Assembly: GCA_021413735.1 (NCBI GenBank)
Contig: JAIOPV010000062.1
Coordinates: 1-34,363, forward strand
Reading direction: 5' to 3'
Source: Planctomycetota bacterium
GTDB lineage: Bacteria; Planctomycetota; Planctomycetia; Gemmatales; Gemmataceae
DNA length: 34,363 nt
This document shows positions 23,597 to 30,910 of the stretch, in pieces. How positions within the stretch are numbered: position 1 is the first letter of the stretch; each line of letters opens with the position of its first letter. Under the pieces are notes generated by a model. It saw only the letters and a program-made list of their open reading frames with translations, did not search any database and was not told where the DNA came from. A program made the translations under genes and the position numbers.

Positions 23597-23752
23597 CATC
23601 TTGGACAATTCAGTGGCCGCACAGGCACCGAGTTCGGAACCAATTCCCCAACTGGTTGCAGCAACTCCAGCGGACAGACTTTCCGGAGGGCTGACACCCC
23701 GAGCCTTTGCGCTCCCCGTCCACGACGTACATCACGGCGACGTCAGTGTGCG

Positions 23753-23963
23753 TTGCTGGGCAAGATCGCGGCTCTGGGGTGGTTGGTGTTCCTGCCGTCG
23801 CATTCACCGAATCTGAACCTGATTGAGCGTCTGTGGAAGTTTGTGAAGAAGGAAGTGCTGAACAGCCGCCACCATCTCTATGACGAAGCACCGAGTGCAA
23901 CTCGCAACCTTGACGACCCACCACTTCCAGACGTGGGACGATCTGTCACTCCTGAACGCGTAA
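23753..23963 (+). mobile_element. Remnant of an IS630-type transposase (C-terminal end)
   Basis: Starts with LGWLVFLPSHSPNLNLIERL, then WKFVKKEVLNSRHH, the conserved last DDE segment of IS630-like transposases (SPNLNLIERLW holds the final catalytic Glu). After NSRHH the signal moves to another frame that ends LTTHHFQTWDDLSLLNA with TAA at 23961-23963, matching the usual IS630 ending. The first two catalytic Asp and the N-terminal HTH are absent. It is a truncated, frameshifted stub. Confidence 0.75.
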
Positions 23964-23981
23964 AGCATCCAAACTTTACGC
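23958..23981. repeat. Small inverted repeat at the end of the IS630 remnant
   Basis: GCGTAAAG (23958-23965) and CTTTACGC (23974-23981) flank CATCCAAA. The 8-bp perfect arms overlap the transposase stop and may be part of the element's end or a leftover terminator. Confidence 0.4.
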
Positions 23982-24273
23982 GGAGAGCTTCAAGAGCCAG
24001 TCACACTTCGAAGCCATCGTGACAGAGGCTCAACGGATGATCGGAAACACTGAGCACAACGGGTCGGTGAAACGAGTCCGTCACGCTGATGTGCCATTTC
24101 GACAACACCTGTGCGGGAACGACGCGACTTGCGAATCCGGAATGCGTCTGACGTGACGAGGCAGCAGGAAATGAGTGGATTGGAGCCGGAATGCCGCGTC
24201 AAATCGTCGAATCTAGGCATGGGGACAGGTTCGGCACGGCGAGTGCGTGATGCCCCGCCACAGGAGTGGAGGC
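23982..24273. other. Degraded region without a recognised gene
   Basis: About 290 bp between the IS630 stub and the lactate dehydrogenase fragment. One plus frame is open from about 23964 to 24157 and reads AESFKSQSHFEAIVTEAQRM, then IGNTEHN, which is protein-like but not identified and has no start codon. Probably part of the same decay zone. Confidence 0.35.
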
Positions 24274-24426
24274 ATGAAAGTCGGCGATAAGAACGAGGCG
24301 CGGGCTGCCACCGAGGCGGATGATCGTCATGCGGTGCCATTCGCTCACCCGTTGGAAGTGCGAGCCGGGAATTACAGCGCTCTCGAGGGATGCCGGGCGA
24401 TTGTACTGTGTGCAGGTGGCAGATGA
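24274..24426 (+). pseudogene. Fragment of L-lactate (malate) dehydrogenase
   Basis: ATG 24274 with GGAGG upstream to TGA 24424-24426, 50 aa. MKVG is followed directly by DKNEARAATEADDRHAVPFA, then HPLEVRAGNYSALEGCRAIV and LCAG. In the LDH/MDH family the order is KVGIVGAG-VGS-AY..., about 25-30 residues, then VDKNEARA..EA.D..HA.PFA...VRAGDY.DL.GC..VVLAAG. The nucleotide-binding GxGxxG segment has been removed and the protein stops after the AAG-type motif, so about 250 residues including the catalytic Arg and His are missing. The ribosome site is retained. A dead gene at the edge of the PPK2 locus. Confidence 0.75.
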
Positions 24427-24469
24427 TCTTCTCTACATCGATTTTTAGTCGTTTCGCTGCCCCAAGGAA

Positions 24470-24589
24470 ATGCCCGTGAACATCCTCGCGATCGATATCG
24501 GCGGAACCAACGTCAAGTTCCTCGCCACGGGACAAGTACTCAGTCTTCCGAGGGGAGAGCGCAACCCCACTCCTTCACGGGCAGTTTGA
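24470..24589 (+). pseudogene. Fragment of a polyphosphate glucokinase (ROK family)
   Basis: ATG 24470 to TGA 24587-24589, 39 aa. MPVNILAIDIGGTNVKFLAT, then GQ is the ATP-binding phosphate-1 motif of ROK kinases (DIGGTxxK). It is closest to PpgK-type enzymes, where IDIGGT-VK-LATGQ is followed by a basic FPSG...TP region; SLPRGERNPTPSRAV would be the degraded counterpart. Full-length enzymes have about 250 residues, so the rest is gone. PpgK makes glucose 6-phosphate with polyphosphate as donor, which fits the intact PPK2 about 1.1 kb downstream. Confidence 0.65.
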
Positions 24590-24722
24590 AGCACTCACCA
24601 AGCCCGACTGTCATGATCGGGCGTTTGCGTCGGTTCTTGAACGCTGCACAGCCCAACTCGATGACAATCACCTTGTCGCGGTGGGGCCTCGGGTGGTTCC
24701 CCGACGAGGCGGACCGCAAGAG
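24567..24722 (+). pseudogene. Fragment of acetate kinase
   Basis: In another frame from the preceding fragment and overlapping its last 23 nt: GQFEALTKPDCHDRAFASVL, then ERCTAQLDDNHLVAVGPRVV and RRGGPQ. Acetate kinases carry ...F...L......L.AVGHRVVHGG, and this reads VAVG-PRVVP-RRGGP with the His codons changed or shifted. The N-terminal NAGSSSLK and everything after HGG are missing. Acetate kinase converts acetyl phosphate and ADP to acetate and ATP. It is probably a remnant of the same deleted block as the two preceding fragments. Confidence 0.65.
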
Positions 24723-24778
24723 GGCCGAAGTGGCCGATTACCAGGGTGTGGGTGGATCGGATTCGTGAAGGGGGAATT

Positions 24779-25654
24779 GTGTGGGAGTTCCTTGAAAGCG
24801 CGTCGAAGTTCGCGGTCCTTGTCTTCGTCGTGACGTGTATGGTCACGGCAGGACTTGGGCTGAGCGTGCGAGCCATCGTGACGCCACTTCGTCGCGTCCG
24901 TTTGGTGCTGCTCGCGTTGCTGGCGAACTTCGTCATCGCACCGGGGATCGCTTACGGCTTGACGGAATTGATTCCGCTGGATCGGTCGCACGCGATTGGC
25001 TTGCTTCTGCTCGGCGGCGCGGCTGGAGCACCGTTTCTTCCAAAACTCGCGGAAGTTTGCAACGGCGATATCGCCTTTTCGGTTGGCCTCATGTTGCTGT
25101 TGATGGTTGCCAGCGTCGTATTCATGCCGATCGCATTGCCGCTGATGGTGCCTGGCCTATCAGCGGAACCCTGGCCACTGTTGCGACCGCTCCTGTTCAC
25201 CATGTTGCTGCCACTCGCGGCTGGGATGGTTGCCAAGGGCCGCTCCGATCGCTGGGCATCACGACTGCAACCCGTCTTCGGGAAGGTGTCGAACATCAGC
25301 ATGCTCGTGGCGCTGGTGCTTCTGATTGGGCTGAATTTCCAGGCCATGCTTGGAACCTTTGGAAGTGGGGCGGTTGCGGTCGGGGTCCTGTTCGTGTCGT
25401 TGTCACTCGCTGCGGGATACGCGATGGGCGGACCTGCTCTGGGCACGCGGTCGGTACTCGGGCTGGGCACGGGGCAGCGGAACGTGGCTGCTGCGTTACT
25501 GATCGCCACCCAAAACTTTGCTGACGACCCAGGTGTTGTGGTGATGCTGCTCGTTTCAACGCTCGCCGGATTAGTCGTGCTACTCGTTGCGGCTCGCCAC
25601 CTTGCGAAGGTATCATCGATAACCAACCTCCAGTCAGAACCGCACAGTTCGTGA
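24779..25654 (+). CDS. Bile acid:sodium symporter (BASS)-family membrane transporter
   Basis: 291 aa from GTG 24779, chosen for AAGGGGG 5-6 nt upstream; another in-frame GTG at 24746 adds 11 polar residues. About nine to ten hydrophobic segments, starting FAVLVFVVTCMVTAGLGLSV, then LVLLALLANFVIAPGIAYGL. Family features include GLLLLGGAAGAPFLPKLAEV with the G-AGAPF crossover-type helix break, and a second one near GLGTGQRNVAAALLIATQNF, matching the paired discontinuous helices of the NhaA/BASS fold. BASS members import organic acids with Na+. The substrate is not readable from sequence. It is the first intact gene after the degraded fragments, and PPK2 follows 39 nt later on the same strand. 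Confidence 0.85.
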   Translation: MWEFLESASKFAVLVFVVTCMVTAGLGLSVRAIVTPLRRVRLVLLALLANFVIAPGIAYGLTELIPLDRSHAIGLLLLGGAAGAPFLPKLAEVCNGDIAFSVGLMLLLMVASVVFMPIALPLMVPGLSAEPWPLLRPLLFTMLLPLAAGMVAKGRSDRWASRLQPVFGKVSNISMLVALVLLIGLNFQAMLGTFGSGAVAVGVLFVSLSLAAGYAMGGPALGTRSVLGLGTGQRNVAAALLIATQNFADDPGVVVMLLVSTLAGLVVLLVAARHLAKVSSITNLQSEPHSS

Positions 25655-25693
25655 ATCAAAACCGCACATCTGACTCCAAGACTGAGGTGAAAC

Positions 25694-26596
25694 ATGCTTC
25701 GCAAAGACATCATCGATCTGTTCCGTGTTCCGGTTGGAAAGAAGCTCAAGCTCAAGGATCACAATCCCGGCTGGAAGCAGAGCGCTGAATTCGAGGACTT
25801 CGGGAAGGACGCAGTCAAGGAACGTGCTCAAGAAGTTCTCACCAAAAGTCTCACAGATCTCGCACAGGCACAGGACTTGCTTTATGCGGACAGTCGCTAT
25901 TCATTATTGATCGTGCTTCAGGCAATGGATGCGGCCGGCAAGGACGGTACGATCAAGCACGTCATGAGTGGCGTGAACCCGCAAGGATGTCAGGTGTTCA
26001 GCTTCAAGAAGCCTTCGAGCGAGGAACTGCAACACAACTTCCTGTGGCGTTACGCGAAGTGCCTTCCCGAGCGCGGGCGAATCGGTATCTTCAACCGGTC
26101 GTACTATGAAGACGTGCTCGTCGTGAAGGTTCACCCAGAACTGCTCGGCAGACAACTTCCACGAGAGAAGGAGCAGGTCGGAAAGAAGTTCTGGGAGGAA
26201 CGTTATGAGGACATCAACGCCTTCGAGCAGCACCTCGTTCGCAACGGAACCGTCATCCTGAAGTTTTTTCTGAACGTCTCGAAGGACGAGCAGAAGCGGC
26301 GATTCCTTGAACGCCTGGAACGACCCGAGAAGAACTGGAAGTTCTCTGCGTCAGACATGGCTGAACGCGGATTCTGGGACGACTACACGAAGGCTTACGA
26401 GGACGCGCTCGCCGCCACAAGCACCGGGCCTGCTCCGTGGTATGTGATCCCCGCAGACTACAAATGGATCACTCGAGCTGTGGTCGCGGATATCGTGACA
26501 ACCACGATCCGAAAACTCAATCTGAAGTACCCCGAAGTGACGGATGAGCAGAAGAAACGCCTTGTGGAAGCCCGCAAGAAGCTCGACGCAGAGTGA
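25694..26596 (+). CDS. ppk2: Polyphosphate kinase 2 family protein
   Basis: 300 aa from ATG 25694 with GAGGTG upstream. Walker A-like loop MDAAGKDGTIKHVMSGVNPQ (78-97), FNRSYYEDVLVVKVHPELL (133-151) as the Walker B-like segment, and a lid region around RRFLERLERPEKNWKFSASD (about 205-224). Single-domain length (about 300 aa) fits class I or III PPK2. These enzymes move phosphate between polyphosphate and nucleotides (ADP to ATP, or AMP to ADP); the class cannot be fixed by eye. Cytosolic. All catalytic motifs are intact, unlike the kinase fragments upstream. An NTF2-like secreted protein follows 63 nt later. Confidence 0.95.
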   Translation: MLRKDIIDLFRVPVGKKLKLKDHNPGWKQSAEFEDFGKDAVKERAQEVLTKSLTDLAQAQDLLYADSRYSLLIVLQAMDAAGKDGTIKHVMSGVNPQGCQVFSFKKPSSEELQHNFLWRYAKCLPERGRIGIFNRSYYEDVLVVKVHPELLGRQLPREKEQVGKKFWEERYEDINAFEQHLVRNGTVILKFFLNVSKDEQKRRFLERLERPEKNWKFSASDMAERGFWDDYTKAYEDALAATSTGPAPWYVIPADYKWITRAVVADIVTTTIRKLNLKYPEVTDEQKKRLVEARKKLDAE

Positions 26597-26659
26597 AGTC
26601 GCAACTGTGCCCAATACGTTCGTGCCCTTGGTCCCCCGGCATTCATCAGGAGTCTAACA

Positions 26660-27637
26660 ATGAGTTCGCAACGTCTCTCGTTGTCACGGATCGCAGTATT
26701 TGGTGGTTTCGCCATCGCTACGGGATGGCTCGCGTTCGGCGGGAACCACTCCGGCACCGCGGGGCAACTTCCTGTTATCCCTGGAAACCCCCAGATCGTT
26801 CCAGTTGCGGCTGCCGCGCCCGATGATCGGGCAACAGACAAGGCCGCCATCTTGAAAGCGCTCGACGGATTCGCGGCTGGCTTCAAGAAAGGCGACGGCA
26901 AGGCTGTTGCCTCGTTGTGGACCACCGAGGGCGAGTACACCAGCGACGACGGCACCACGTTCAGCGGCCGCGCGGCACTCGAAAAGGCATACACCGAGTT
27001 CTTCGCCAAGAATCCAGACAATTCGATGGAGATCGAAGTTGATTCGATCAAGTTCCCATCACGCGACAACGCGGTTGTCGAGGGGCACTTCAAACTCCAG
27101 CGGGGGAAGAAGAAGGAACTCGTCGTCAGCAAGTGCAGCTTCCTTTACACCCGCGAAGACGGGAAGTGGCTCGTCGCCATTGCACGCGAGTGGCCGGGTG
27201 ATGGCCTCTCACTCCGCGATCTGGAATGGCTTATTGGAACGTGGGAGGCGAAACGCGACGGAATGACGGTCAACTCGAAGTACGAGTGGACCGCGAACAA
27301 ATCGTTCATCCGCTGCGATTTCTCCATCACCCAGGGCGGCAAGAATTTCACGGGCATGCAGATGATCGGCAAGGACCCCTCCACCGGGATGCTTCACAGT
27401 TGGACATTCGAGGACGAGGGCGGAATCGGCGGCACGGACATTTCCCGCGATGGGAAGAAGTGGGTTTACACAGCTCGTGCGGTGACGACGGACGGCCGAG
27501 TTGTCACCACCACGAACATCATGACACAGATCGATAACGACTCGTTCCTCTGGCACGTGACGGAGCGGGCAATCGACGATGAAGAGCTGCCAGACCTGCC
27601 CCCGATCAAGGTCACCCGCGTGAAAGCCAAGAAGTGA
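26660..27637 (+). CDS. Secreted SgcJ/EcaC-like (NTF2-fold) protein
   Basis: 325 aa from ATG 26660, with AGGAG about 8 nt upstream. N-terminal signal-type segment (residues 8-27, LSRIAVFGGFAIATGWLAFG). Residues about 58-178 fit the NTF2-like SgcJ/EcaC group: DKAAILKALDGFAAGFKKGD, VASLWTTEGEYTSDDGTTFSG, FPSRDNAVVEGHF and YTREDGKWLVAI. Residues 185-310 form a second, lipocalin-like beta domain (LEWLIGTWEAKRDGMTVNSK, FTGMQMIGKDPSTGMLHSW), a pattern common in planctomycete exported proteins. The role is unknown. It precedes the Gly-rich pair by only 29 nt and is probably in the same operon. Confidence 0.8.
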   Translation: MSSQRLSLSRIAVFGGFAIATGWLAFGGNHSGTAGQLPVIPGNPQIVPVAAAAPDDRATDKAAILKALDGFAAGFKKGDGKAVASLWTTEGEYTSDDGTTFSGRAALEKAYTEFFAKNPDNSMEIEVDSIKFPSRDNAVVEGHFKLQRGKKKELVVSKCSFLYTREDGKWLVAIAREWPGDGLSLRDLEWLIGTWEAKRDGMTVNSKYEWTANKSFIRCDFSITQGGKNFTGMQMIGKDPSTGMLHSWTFEDEGGIGGTDISRDGKKWVYTARAVTTDGRVVTTTNIMTQIDNDSFLWHVTERAIDDEELPDLPPIKVTRVKAKK

Positions 27638-27666
27638 GCACCCAATCACACCAGGAGGAATCGATC

Positions 27667-29061
27667 ATGCGTCGGATAACGTTCGTGATTGGTGTGTCGG
27701 CTTTCATCCTGCTCGCCGCAGGGCACGAGTCGCATGCCCAGCGAGGCGGCCGAGGGGGAGGTGGGGGCGGGGGCCGAGGAGGCGCGATGGGCGTTGGTGG
27801 GGGCAGCGTTGGTGCTCGTCCAGCAATTGCGTCCGCGCCTGTTGCAGGAACCGGAACTGGAGGCGGCACTCGGAATACCGTTGTTGGACCGGCAGGCGGA
27901 ACCAAAACCACTGGTTCGGGTAGCGGGTCCTACACCACTGCTGGGGGATCGACGATCAATTACGCTGGGGCCGGCAAAGGCGGCACCACAGCCGGTGGTG
28001 TGAACTACGGCAAGGGTGCTGGAGCGGTCCAGGTGACAACTCCTGGTGGCCAAACAGTCACCAAGGCCGGCACTGCTGGCGGGGTCGCGGGACCTGGCGG
28101 GAATGGGGTCGCAGGCAGGAGTGGAGTGACGACAGCCAGCGGGCCAAACGGCACTGCTGCCAGTGCTTATAAGGGCGGAGTTGCCGTGGGGCCGCAAGGT
28201 GCTGCAACAGCGGGAACCCGTGTTGGCACTGCAACCAACGCCGCAGGTCAAACCGTGAGTGGTGCTGCTCATGGTGGTGCTGCTGTCGGGCCGTATGGGG
28301 CCGTCGCTGGTGGCACGAAGGTGGCGGGGACGACCGGTCCCGGAGGTACTGCTGTCGCAGGCTCGCGGACTGTCGCGGGGAAGACGACTTACGGTACGAC
28401 TTACGCTTCGCGAACAACTCTCGCTGCAACGGGCACCGCAGTCCGGACAAACTTCCACGCCTTCGCGACGCAGTATCCCGTTCTCACGGCTCGCTGGCTT
28501 GGACCGACCTGGCGTCCCATCACCTGGGCCGCACTCTCCAGCTACGGCGGTTATCCCGCGGAGCCGATGTCTTACGATTATGGCGAGTCGGTCGTGTACT
28601 CGGGCAACACCGTTACCATCAACGGCGATACGGAGGTTCCCGCTGACCAGTACGCGCAGCAGGCCACCGACATCGCAATGACCGGCAAAGAAGCGAAGGT
28701 CGATCCGAAGATGGGTGAGTGGCAACCGCTGGGTGTGTTCGCGATGGTGGGGCAGGGCGAAGAGAAGTCCACCAACATCTTCCAGCTCGCTATCAACAAG
28801 GACGGGATCATTGGTGGTGAATACTACAACGCACTCACCGACACAACTGAACCTGTCTCCGGAGCAGTGGACAAGAAGACTCAGCGGGCGGCATGGACTG
28901 TCGGGGATCGCAAGAGCCCGGTGTACGAGGCCGGCATTGAGAACCTCACACAAAACGAGACTACCATGCTGGTCCACTTCAGCAAAGAGAACCGACAGCA
29001 GTTCACACTGGTTCGGCTGCCCCCGCCCGAAGGCGACCAACCAATGGGCGAGAAGAAGTAA
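27667..29061 (+). CDS. Gly-rich secreted protein, copy 1 of a tandem pair
   Basis: 464 aa from ATG 27667, with AGGAGG 9 nt upstream. Signal peptide MRRITFVIGVSAFILLAAGHE ending SHA. Residues about 27-260 are low-complexity Gly/Ala/Thr with repeats of GP(N/Q/Y)G..., GGVAVGPQGA, TRVGTAT and GGTKVAG. A middle part (about 270-310) has aromatic residues (ARWLGPTWRPITWAALSSYGG), then VVYSGNTVTINGDTEV. The C-terminal globular domain (330-460) is conserved with copy 2: QPLGVFAMVGQGEEKSTNIF, EYYNALTDTTEP, KKTQRAAWTVGDRKSPVYEA and TMLVHFSKENRQQF. I recall this protein type from planctomycetes, often labelled protocadherin-like, with no known function. Probably a cell-surface or matrix protein. Confidence 0.85.
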   Translation: MRRITFVIGVSAFILLAAGHESHAQRGGRGGGGGGGRGGAMGVGGGSVGARPAIASAPVAGTGTGGGTRNTVVGPAGGTKTTGSGSGSYTTAGGSTINYAGAGKGGTTAGGVNYGKGAGAVQVTTPGGQTVTKAGTAGGVAGPGGNGVAGRSGVTTASGPNGTAASAYKGGVAVGPQGAATAGTRVGTATNAAGQTVSGAAHGGAAVGPYGAVAGGTKVAGTTGPGGTAVAGSRTVAGKTTYGTTYASRTTLAATGTAVRTNFHAFATQYPVLTARWLGPTWRPITWAALSSYGGYPAEPMSYDYGESVVYSGNTVTINGDTEVPADQYAQQATDIAMTGKEAKVDPKMGEWQPLGVFAMVGQGEEKSTNIFQLAINKDGIIGGEYYNALTDTTEPVSGAVDKKTQRAAWTVGDRKSPVYEAGIENLTQNETTMLVHFSKENRQQFTLVRLPPPEGDQPMGEKK

Positions 29062-29129
29062 CCTTCGTTCCCGCGAGCGCAACCAGTGGTCGCGGGGCGA
29101 CCAGGTAACCGCACCATGAGGACACACCA

Positions 29130-30521
29130 ATGCGTCGGACAACATTCGTGATTGGGATGGCGGGTTTGATTTTGCTCTCGGCTGGGCACGAATCGCAGGC
29201 ACAGCGTGGTGGTCGAGGCGGCGGGAGAGCGGGAGGCGGGATCAGTGGTGGGGGAGCCCGTGTTGGTGCGACACACGTCGGTGCCGGAGTCAACTCCCAC
29301 GCAAGCCGCTCCGTGATCGGTCCTGCGGGTGGCACTCGATCCGCCGGTGCGGGCAGCGGCTCTTACACCACGCAGCGGGGAACGACGATCAACTACGCTG
29401 GAGCCGGCAGAGGTGGCACCACCGCTGGTGGTGTGAACTACGGGAGAGGCGCGGGAGCAGTCCAAGTGACGACTCCCGGCGGAAAGACTGCCACCAAGGT
29501 CGGCGGTGCGAGTGGGATTGCCGGTCCAGGCGGAAATGCCGTGGGGCATCGCGCCGGTGTGACAACCGGAAGTGGTCCTGGTGGATCGTTCAGTTCCGCC
29601 TATCACGGAGGCGTCGCAGTTGGTCCGCATGGTGCCGTCGCCGGCGGAGCGCGAGTTGGCACGGCGACCGGAGTGGGCGGAACAACGGTCTCAGGGTATG
29701 GGCGTCACGCAGCTGCGGTTGGTCCGTATGGCTCAATCGCGGGGGGAACTCGCGGTGGGGTTGCTGTTGGTCCCGGAGGGGTCGCGGTGGCTGGTTCGCG
29801 TGGTGTTGCCGCACGCTCGCCATACGGCACCTATTACGCCGGTCGTGGGGCTCTCGCAACGACGGGCGGCGTGGTTCGCACGAATTTTGGGTATTACAAC
29901 ACGTTCAACCGTGGGTGGTACGCCAGGTATCCCGGAGCCTGGTACGCCGCAGGTTGGACTGCTGCTCGCATCTGGGCTGCGCCAGCGTGGGGTGCCGTGT
30001 CCAGTTATTGCAGTTATCCCTCGGAACCGGCTTACTACGACTATGGTGATACAGTTGTCTACTCTGGCGACACGGTCACGATCAACGGTGACACGGAAGT
30101 TCCCGCCGAGCAATACGCACAGCAAGCCACCGAGATCGCGACCACGGGCAAGGCAACCACGAACGAACCGAAACCAGACGATTTCGAACTCCTGGGGGTG
30201 TTCGCAATGGTGCAGGAGGGCGAGGAGAAGTCCACGAACATTTTCCAACTCGCTGTGAGCAAAGAAGGGCTCATTCGAGGAAACTATTACAACGCGTTGA
30301 CTGACACGACAGAGCCCGTTTACGGATCGGTGGACAAGAAGACTCAACGGGCGGCGTGGACTGTCGGGGATCGCAAGAGTCCGGTGTATGAGGCTGGCAT
30401 TGCGAATCTGACCAAGGACGAGACTACCATGCTGGTTCATTTCAGCAAGGACAATCGACAGCAGTTCATGCTTGTCCGGATCCCACAGCCCGAAGGCGAC
30501 CAACCAATGGGCAACAAGTAG
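29130..30521 (+). CDS. Gly-rich secreted protein, copy 2 of a tandem pair
   Basis: 463 aa from ATG 29130 with GAGGACAC upstream. Same plan as the gene at 27667: signal peptide MRRTTFVIGMAGLILLSAGHE, Gly-rich region (GAGRGGTTAGGVNYGRGAG and others), aromatic spacer (YYNTFNRGWYARYPGAWYAA) and the C-terminal domain (FELLGVFAMVQEGEEKSTNI, NYYNALTDTTEPVYGSVDKK, AAWTVGDRKSPVYEAGI). The C-terminal domains are closely similar even at DNA level while the Gly-rich parts differ in detail, so the pair arose by duplication and the low-complexity part is evolving faster. The spacer between the copies is 68 bp. Function unknown. Confidence 0.85.
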   Translation: MRRTTFVIGMAGLILLSAGHESQAQRGGRGGGRAGGGISGGGARVGATHVGAGVNSHASRSVIGPAGGTRSAGAGSGSYTTQRGTTINYAGAGRGGTTAGGVNYGRGAGAVQVTTPGGKTATKVGGASGIAGPGGNAVGHRAGVTTGSGPGGSFSSAYHGGVAVGPHGAVAGGARVGTATGVGGTTVSGYGRHAAAVGPYGSIAGGTRGGVAVGPGGVAVAGSRGVAARSPYGTYYAGRGALATTGGVVRTNFGYYNTFNRGWYARYPGAWYAAGWTAARIWAAPAWGAVSSYCSYPSEPAYYDYGDTVVYSGDTVTINGDTEVPAEQYAQQATEIATTGKATTNEPKPDDFELLGVFAMVQEGEEKSTNIFQLAVSKEGLIRGNYYNALTDTTEPVYGSVDKKTQRAAWTVGDRKSPVYEAGIANLTKDETTMLVHFSKDNRQQFMLVRIPQPEGDQPMGNK

Positions 30522-30564
30522 TAAAACCTCTCGACTCCCGGAACTGCATCAAAAGGAGTGAGTG

Positions 30565-30771
30565 ATGCTCACAATGAAGAAACACGTCGCCATCTATGTG
30601 GACCGGGCGAGTGGGCAATGGATTATCCGTGATGGTGACGGGAACTTTTGGACATTGCCACCCACTGACTCCCCCTGGGATGATCGGCAGCCCTTCTATC
30701 CCACCGAGGAGACAGAGTTGGAAGCCGTCCCTGGGCATTATCGATACATGCTTCGGTTACCTTGCGAGTGA
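30565..30771 (+). CDS. Small protein of 68 aa, unknown function
   Basis: ATG 30565 with AAGGAG 6 nt upstream (a GTG three bases earlier is less likely). Sequence begins MLTMKKHVAIYVDRASGQWI, then IRDGDGNFWTLPPTDSPWDD and ends YMLRLPCE. It is acidic with many aromatic residues and no signal peptide or membrane segment, and looks like a compact beta-rich cytosolic protein. The good ribosome site and ordered composition support it as real. It lies 43 nt after copy 2 and before the palindrome at 30813. Confidence 0.65.
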   Translation: MLTMKKHVAIYVDRASGQWIIRDGDGNFWTLPPTDSPWDDRQPFYPTEETELEAVPGHYRYMLRLPCE

Positions 30772-30812
30772 ATTCAGGAGAGTTTTTCTCTGTTTAATCT
30801 GGGAACATGCTA

Positions 30813-30834
30813 CAGTGACAGTCCACTGTCACTG
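30813..30834. promoter_or_regulatory. Perfect 22-bp palindrome upstream of the glycosidase gene
   Basis: CAGTGACAGT, CC, ACTGTCACTG: 10-bp perfect arms around a 2-bp centre. It lies 77 bp before the glycosidase ATG and 42 bp after the small gene. TACAGT at 30811-30816 could be a -10 box overlapping it. The size and symmetry fit an operator for a dimeric repressor; no T-run follows, so terminator function is less likely. Confidence 0.6.
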
Positions 30835-30910
30835 ACCCGAACAGATCTCGTGCCTTACAAGCTTCGCAGATGTTTCACAATCCATCACCTCAACGAGAAC
30901 GAGTGCTTCG

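Noticed and set aside
23990-24535. 181-aa minus-strand frame across the decay zone
   Set aside because: It is opposite the recognisable LDH and glucokinase fragments and its sequence is basic and low-quality.
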